Below are positions 57,500 to 64,000 of a stretch of 64,000 nt of DNA, piece by piece. The notes below the pieces were generated by a model. The model was given only the letters and a program-made list of their open reading frames with translations. It searched no databases and was not told the DNA's origin. The first letter of the stretch is position 1, and the number at the start of each line of letters is the position of its first letter. The DNA is from Siphonodentalium dalli. Its lineage: Eukaryota; Mollusca; Scaphopoda; Gadilida; Siphonodentaliidae. Both the position numbers and the translations under genes were made by a program. The stretch covers positions 204,992,978-205,056,977 of the forward strand of contig CP136066.1 in assembly GCA_032622095.1 (NCBI GenBank), written 5' to 3'.

Positions 57500-57928
57500 T
57501 AGTGTGCCTGCCATTTACAGAATGAGGTCCCCAGAGGGTGAATTTAGTGACGATATACCGCATATCGGGCTAGCATCACTAATTCACACTCTGGTGACCT
57601 AATTCTGCATGGCCTCTTCTGCTATGGGAGACATAGACTCAGATTGAAGTTCCCAAATTGTGAATATTGTGATGTACAACCATTTGGAACCTCGATTATG
57701 CAATGAGTCGTCTGCAAATTTGGGGATATGGAGAAACTAAACTATGTAATCTATGTGGAGTAAGTTTCTTTGGAAAATGTATAATAGAGAAACTTTCCAG
57801 AGAAGATGAGGCCTAAGCAGAATGAGGCCCCCAGAGATTGAATTTAGTTATGCTAGCCCGCTATGCGGGATAGCGTCACTAAATTCACCCTCTGGGGACC
57901 TCATTATGCATAGACAGGCACGCTATAA
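57500..57928 (+). mobile_element. Paired-hairpin MITE (family P), long copy
   Basis: Outer arms AGTGTGCCTGCCATTTA and TAGACAGGCACGCT. First hairpin 57518-57607 (CAGAATGAGGTCCCCAGAGG to ATTCTG), second hairpin about 57820-57908 (CAGAATGAGGCCCCCAGAG to CCTCATTATG), spacer of about 210 bp. The spacer is shared, inverted, with 18195-18552 and absent from 8752-9001. Confidence 0.8.
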
Positions 57929-57949
57929 TCAGGCTTGGTTCAGGTTGAA

Positions 57950-58551
57950 TTAAAGGGGTACTGTACCCAAGATGTTGTTGTTGGTTTCTATAATCCCCGA
58001 GTCGGAGAATAAGGTAACAACTTTTCCATTCTTTGAAAGTCTATTGAGTATACGAAGTAGTGTTATGGATGGCAAATTTACCGGAATGCAAAAATACAAA
58101 TTGTCGTTGTCGAGTAATTTTTGTACAGTTTTCAACCAAATGAATCAAATAAAAATTATATTATATGCATAGTAGTCCCATATACTCATTTAAGTTATTG
58201 TATATTCACTAGTCAATGAGTGGCTTGAGTTTTCTCCCCGTATAAGCATAATGTTTCAAACGATCGTGTGTGCAATGGGTTTACTAATCCAGTATCCCTC
58301 AATTATAATTTGATTACGTTTTGTACACGGAAATTCGTATTTTAATTTACGCCATTTTATGGCTCCAGCCATAAATTCAATTTATATTAAATTATTAACT
58401 TTTAAATTATTAAATTTTAAGATAGCCTATTAACCTGAGCGTTTACAGAATACATCTTCGACTCAAATTACTTATGTTTCTATATAGTATCGATAATAGA
58501 TCGTTGTTATCACCGGAAATTTATTGAAAATAGCGTACAGTACCCCTTTAA
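57950..58551. mobile_element. TTAA-type MITE family F3, second copy
   Basis: AGGGGTACTGTACCC at 57954 and its complement GTACAGTACCCCT at 58547, flanked on both sides by TTAA. Full-length inverted match to 43663-44252. Non-coding. Confidence 0.9.
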
Positions 58552-59552
58552 GTTTCGTGTATCATTAGCAATTTGTATTATTACAGACCGTTATTACAGG
58601 TCTTTATATAGAATGTTTTGAACAATGCTCTCAATACACCGAAGACAGAATATTTCCTCCGTTGCACGGACTTGACCCGCGCGGGTTCTCGCGCATTGAT
58701 CGAGTTTGACTGTCGTGTGGATTCGAAGCATGTAACCAATATTCTTCAGTATGCGACAATCCAATTTAGTGGAGAGTGTGGTGACAATACTGCTCCCAGA
58801 CTCATCAATTGGGCCGCCTTTGTTGCCGATTGCCTGAGATTGTAATAATGTTCTCACATATATATGGATGTCTCAGTCTAGAACATTCCCAGATTAATTC
58901 GGAGTGCAGCTATACTGTCGATTATATAATTGCCACCTCGATTGTCCACTATATATATTGCGATCAGTATAGGTCTACAATTATTGCCATTCATCTCGCA
59001 TAATATATATACCACTTGTGTAGTTATAAGAATTACCATGGCAACTATAGGTCTTTATCAAATGGAAATTGAGAAAACTAAACCACAATATCGTGGATCG
59101 CGCTCTACTGTATTGTATATCAATTGACACCTTTCGCACGATGAACTGTTACTGATAAGAATTACGAATAGGGTACTACGTCACTATAATTTGTGTTCTT
59201 TCTGTCAGTTGATGTTTTTGCCATTCCGTATATACATAGTTACGATTGCGGATTAGAAGTTGCATTCTCCGGGACTGCATGACAATAAAACTATTTAACG
59301 CAGAGCTATATATGGACCAATATCACATTCATGCGGCTACAGTGTTATTGATACTTTCATTTTGGGATTGCTGTTGTGTCCAATATACATAGGTGCGTTC
59401 CGTTCAGATGTTTCCTATATATGTTGGTCAGCTTAAGTATATTGCATCCAGTGTATACCAATCGATCCAAAGGGATGCACAACACTTTAATATAGCTTGC
59501 AGTGAATCCGAAGCTCTCCCCAGTCGCCGCCAAACATTCGCATATTTACCAT
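58552..59552. other. Intergenic sequence, nothing recognised
   Basis: No gene, RNA or repeat is supported. The short frames at 58618-58845 and 58594-58857 overlap on opposite strands without domain features. Confidence 0.4.
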
Positions 59553-60114
59553 ATGCGTGAACCGGGGGGGGGGGAATTTTTTTCAGGCACGTATGGTGAT
59601 TTTTTCCTTTCGACCCTTGTTGTGACCCACCCACCAGCGCGTCCAAATTTTTTTCCGTTTTCGGCACTATTTTTCCAGAACATTTTTGGACACCCACCCC
59701 CCTTTTAACACTAAACCAGAGATTTGCGGTGGGGGGAATTCACTGTAAACAGCTGTATATAAATTTCTATGCATACTATTTGTCATGGATGTTAACATTG
59801 ACATGTAAATAGGAACGAGTCATTTTGGGGCCATTCGGCCAAAAAAACATGTCTGCCAGCGGCCATCTTGGATTTCAAAATTCAATCCATTAGCGCGGAC
59901 TACAGGCTATACTGTTTGTCTGATCATCATGAAATTTTTCATTTATGTTAATATTGACATTCTAAGGTATTTTAAGCTAAATTCATTGCAAAAACAGTCT
60001 TGCAGGAAAAACAATTTTGAGTTGCAGAAAAAATTGTTCGTTGGTCCAATCGACCACCCACCCACCCCGGCATATATATAGGCCCGGATTTTTTTTTGCC
60101 CCTATGCATGAACC
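59553..60114 (+). mobile_element. G-family MITE, copy 3, with 11-bp direct flanks
   Basis: G run then TTTTTTTCAGGCACGTATGG at the left; GGCATATATATAGGCCCGGA and TTTTGCCCCT at the right. ATGCGTGAACC (59553-59563) and ATGCATGAACC (60104-60114) flank it, differing by one base, a likely target duplication. The interior includes AACACTAAACCAGAGATTTG and one 160-bp-type unit (GTCTGCCAGCGGCCATCTTG). Non-coding. Confidence 0.8.
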
Positions 60115-60562
60115 AAGAAAGGCAGAACCAATCTGAAAGAGAATGCAGAAAACCGTTAATTTTACAACTGAAGTCTTCTTGCTTGGATAAATAAGTTAGT
60201 TATCAGAGGTACCAAGTCATCCGAGAGTTTCGTTCGATGTACTCGCGAGATTTAACAGATTCTCACTCAGATAATAACAAGAAATTGGTTTCGTATAATC
60301 AAATCATTTCTAGTAATTAAATCATTTTGGGATGTCACCGTTTGTCATTTTGCAATTTTATTAGACACTTCAGCGTTATATCATTTCCGATAAACTAATC
60401 GAATAAGATGAATTGCAAGTTTCTTGACTCGTACGATTAAGCTCATATTCGCATGGCACAGCTGTGCAACCCTGGATTCCCCAAGTTCCAAACGGATATT
60501 TTATAATTTACCCATGGTCTCAGAAACGCGAACCATGCAGGCTCTCCAAGTCACATCGCGGA
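60115..60562. other. Intergenic sequence, nothing recognised
   Basis: No gene or repeat boundary recognised. Confidence 0.4.
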
Positions 60563-61280
60563 CAGGGTGTTTCGGAATTTTTTTCAGACACGTATATGAT
60601 ACCTTTTTTTTTTTTACCTTTGGCCATTTTTGGGACAACCAACCCCTCGACCCAATTTTTTTCTCCGTTTTAACAAGTTTTTTCCGACCACATTTCGACA
60701 ACCACCCATGCCATATAACACGAAATGAAATGTTTTCGAAAGTATATTAGACTTTTCACCATGCACTTATACTGTATGTCTCCTATATATCAACTATACA
60801 TATTACAGATTGGTGCATGCATGTGATTAGCCACAGGGGCCTGTAACGCGCTCCGCTGTCCGCCCCCCCCCCTTTTGCACTGCCCACATACGCCGCTCCT
60901 ATATACGCGCCTTCTTCGCGTTAATGGAAGCGGAGCGCGTTACAGGCCCCTGTGGATTAGCCCAGTTAGACATGGCGGTGACTGCATATGCAATTTGTCA
61001 GTGAATTTTATGTTCGGAGTGACATAGACCACCCAATAGACCAGGTATTCAGTTATTTTTCAACAGGAAACACCCTATATATACTGTATGTATACTGGCT
61101 GTCTAAAGGAAATGCTGATGTAAAATTACATTATCTCTAAGTTTTAAGACCAAAAATAGTCGAAAAGAATGGACGAATTTTGTTTTTGAGATGTGGAAAA
61201 AATTATTTGACCCCCCTTGACCACCCACCCACCCCCTCACACGTGCTCGGAAAAAATGTTTGACCCCCCCCCCCGCCGGG
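60563..61280 (+). mobile_element. G-family MITE, diverged copy 4, with nested hairpin
   Basis: The left part has TTTTTTTCAGACACGTATATG and TTTTTTCCGACCACATTTCG; the right part has GACCACCCACCCACCCC and CACGTGCTCGGAAAAAATG before a C run. Interrupted at 60831-60955 by a foldback insertion. Ends are less certain than in copies 2 and 3. Confidence 0.6.
60831..60955. mobile_element. Foldback element CCACAGGGGCCTGTAACGCG
   Basis: The 27-bp left arm (CCACAGGGGCCTGTAACGCG and on) is perfectly complemented at the right, ending CAGGCCCCTGTGG. ATTAG flanks both sides (60826-60830, 60956-60960), a possible 5-bp target duplication. GC-rich in an AT-rich setting. Confidence 0.8.
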
Positions 61281-61652
61281 AACAAGATTTTACTGTTGTA
61301 TAGAAGCGATGTCATGCATCTGCAACAACAACAATAACAACAACAACAACAACATTTCTTCAAAAGACGCTTTAGTTATAATGCAGAATCGATTAATTAC
61401 CAAAAATAATTCTAACCATTGCCAAGTCCAGTATAACATTTTCCAAAACGTGTTATATATCAACCCTTTGCTCAACGCAATTTGGTATCGAGAGTATGTC
61501 GGTCGGCTCGTCGAATATTTGCTAGACCGCCAAATATTCCAGACGGTGAAAAATAACATATTTCAAATATCGATATCTGATAACTGAGCTTTGATGGGTC
61601 GAATCAATCGATATCTGATAACTGAACTTTGATGGGTCGAATCAAACATGTT
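61281..61652 (+). repeat. Dispersed repeat family D, copy with a terminal 40-bp duplication
   Basis: Aligns with 10240-10570 (CATTTCTTCAAAAGACG, AGAATCGATTAATTACC, GACCGCCAAATATTCCAGAC). The final segment, TCGATATCTGATAACTGAGC through GGGTCGAATCAA, is duplicated in tandem at 61567-61648, directly before the TTAA element. An ACAACAACA tract lies at 61323-61353. Confidence 0.6.
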
Positions 61653-63612
61653 TTAAAGGCCCACTTAATTTTTGAATCACCAGATTACATTATATACAAC
61701 ATATTCCATATTATATACCACCCCAGATCACATTATATACAACATATTCCATATTATATACCACCCCAGATCACATTATATACAACATATTCCATATTAT
61801 ATACCACCCCAGATCACATTATATACAACATATTCCATATTATATACCACCCCAGATCACATTATATACAACATATTCCATATTATATACCATCCCAGAT
61901 CACATTATATACATGTTATATACACATGTTATATACCACCCCAGATCACATTATATACAACATATTCCATGTTATATACCACCCCAGATCACATTATATA
62001 CAACATATTCCATATTATATAACACCCCAGATCACATTATATACAACATATTCCATGTTATATACCACCCCCAGATCACATTATTTACAACATATTCCAT
62101 GTTATATACCACCGCCAGATCACATTATATACAACATATTCCATGTTATATACCCCCCCCCCCCCCAGATCACATTATATACAACATATTCCATGTTATA
62201 TACCACCCCCAGATCACATTATATACAACATATTCCATATTATATAACACCCCAGATCACATTATATACAACATATTCCATGTTATATACCACCCCAGAT
62301 CACATTATATACAACATATTCCATGTTATATACCACCGCCAGATCACATTATATACAACATATTCCATGTTATATACCACCCCCAGATCACATTATATAC
62401 AACATATTCCATGTTATATACCACCCCCCAGATCACATTATATACAACATATTCCATAGTATATACAACCCCAGATCACATTATATACAACATATTCCAT
62501 AGTATATACCACCCCAGATCACATTATATACAACATATTCCATGTTATATACCACCCCCAGATCACATTATATACAACATATTCCATGTTATATACCACC
62601 CCCAGATCACATTATATACAACATATTCCATATTATATACCACCACAGATCACATTATATACAACATATTCCATATTATATACCACCCCCAGATCACATT
62701 ATATACAACATATTCCATGTTATATACCACCCCCAGATCACATTATATACAACATATTCCATGTTATATACCACCCCCAGATCACATTATATACAACATA
62801 TTCCATATTATATAACACCCCAGATCACATTATATACAACATATTCCATATTATATACCACCCCCAGATCACATTATATACAACATATTCCATGTTATAT
62901 ACCACCCCCAGATCACATTATATACAACATATTCCATAGTATATACCACCCCAGATCACATTATATACAACATATTCCATGTTATATACCACCCCCAGAT
63001 CACATTATATACAACATATTCCATGTTATATACCACCCCCAGATCACATTATATACAACATATTCCATATTATATAACACCCCAGATCACATTATATACA
63101 ACATATTCCATGTTATATACCACCCCCAGATCACATTATATACAACATATTCCATGTTATATACCACCCCAGATCACTTTATATACAACATATTCCATAG
63201 TATATACCACCCCAGATCACATTATATACAACATATTCCATATTATATACCATTTGAAAGAGGAAGCTCAAAACAGTATATTATCAACTGATCCGGTTGA
63301 ATAAACTGGGAACATGTTGTTTTTTGTCGAGGTAACAAGGTGTGTACTATGCTTAATTTTGATCAGGACTGTACTATAAAGTATATTATACTCAATGGAA
63401 GGGGAATAACTCTATCTCTTAGTTTGAATTCTGATGCATTCTGGATTGACAAGGGGTGAGTTTTGGAACGAATCTGTATCACTTGCTGGACAGTCCTATG
63501 CCACAGCTGTTTCGTATTCTGGTGGACTATATATATTTTTGGTTCCTCTTCCAAATGGTATATAATTTTGGAATAATGTTATCTGGGCATTGATAATTAA
63601 ATGGGCCTTTAA
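61653..63612 (+). mobile_element. TTAA-type MITE family F1 whose left terminal repeat has expanded into a satellite
   Basis: AGGCCCACTTAATT starts at 61657 and the complement AATTAAATGGGCCT ends at 63608; TTAA flanks both ends. The complement of the right 75 bp and the left start match in order: CCAGATNACATTAT, ATTATATACCATTTG, AGAGGAA. In the left arm the segment from CCAGAT to TATACCA is repeated about 36 times (61680-63255), whereas the right arm and the relatives at 6424 and 34751 have one copy. After the array, sequence matching 6462-6775 follows. Open frames of up to 300 residues in the array are artefacts. Confidence 0.9.
61680..63255 (+). repeat. 43/44-bp satellite within the F1 element
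   Basis: About 36 units starting CCAGATCACATTATATACAA and continuing CATATTCCATATTATATACC plus ACC. Variants TATTATA, TGTTATA, TAGTATA and AACACC are interspersed, and the C run between units varies from 3 to about 16. Low divergence indicates recent growth. Confidence 0.95.
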
Positions 63613-64000
63613 CCCTTTACCCAACAGAACGGCCCTGTGCCAATGCATTCTCTTATATATGCGAGTCGACCATATGTCGCCTCGCATATATTAGAGAATG
63701 CATTGGCTTAACACATATTAAAAATGATACAATTGTCAAAGAATGTAGAAAAATATTATAAAAATTGTTAAAAAATGTAAGAAAAAATTATAAAATTGTT
63801 AAAGAATGTAAGAAAAAATGGTAAAAAGTGTTAAAACAATATTTTTTTAGGCCAATGCATTCTCTTATATATGCGAGGCGACCTATGGTCGACTCGCATA
63901 TATAAGAGAATGCATTGGCACAGGGCATAACTGTAACCATCACAATGTGGTCGATGAACCGGTTCCAATGATATCCATATTTGTATGGTGTTATTGAGAC
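63609..64000. mobile_element. TTAA-type MITE family F2, second copy, cut by the window end
   Basis: CCCTTTACCCAACAGAACGG begins at 63613 after the TTAA that also closes the F1 element. Two complete hairpins follow (63638-63707 and 63851-63919; stem CCAATGCATTCTCTTATATA), then CCATCACAATGTGGTCGATG as in the 40214 copy. The right terminus lies beyond the window. Confidence 0.85.

Noticed and set aside
61629-63291. Tyr/His/Ile-rich frames of 249-300 residues
   Set aside because: They are read-through of the 43/44-bp array; frames overlap each other and change with unit length variation.

Overview
The window looks like the repeat-rich, AT-rich genome of a marine invertebrate, most likely a lophotrochozoan such as a mollusc. 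Support: one recognisable animal gene whose reading frame is uninterrupted over the whole family length, a decayed EN-RT LINE, many short inverted-repeat elements (MITEs), Helitron-like repeats and several kilobase-scale satellite arrays. I see no bacterial, phage or viral gene organisation and no CRISPR. The exact taxon cannot be fixed from sequence alone.

Layout. 1-7440 is intergenic, with foldback elements, small tandem repeats and an old copy of a TTAA-type MITE. 7545-8381 (+) holds the only intact protein gene I can support, a ZDHHC24-like palmitoyltransferase, with a poly(A) signal at 8641. 8750-22500 is a chain of foldback elements, a 160-bp array inside an AGCTCAACTT-ended element, and a cluster of Helitron-like repeats. 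22508-27590 is a 5.1-kb satellite with a 1344-bp higher-order period. 27665-30450 is a long interspersed element built from degenerate 110-150 bp modules. 31497-33739 is a foldback element whose two ends are arrays of AGATATCT palindromes. 34750-43100 holds MITEs, a 28-bp minisatellite seen at three stages of growth, a 45-bp satellite carrying a MITE at a TTAA site, and a 26-bp array. 43300-49900 holds nested MITEs, a hAT-like element and a tandem pair of Helitron-like elements. 49890-54616 (minus) is a broken non-LTR retrotransposon. 56100-64000 is mostly MITEs and ends in a 2-kb TTAA element whose left terminal repeat has grown into a 43-bp satellite.

Main reading. The striking feature is not a gene system but the relation between tandem arrays and mobile elements. 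In at least four places a tandem-repeat unit is recognisably a piece of a dispersed element that also occurs here with one copy of that piece. Several insertions can be polarised because an empty or unexpanded relative lies in the same window. Apart from the palmitoyltransferase gene and the dead LINE frames, long open frames here come from arrays whose unit length is a multiple of three, or are chance frames.
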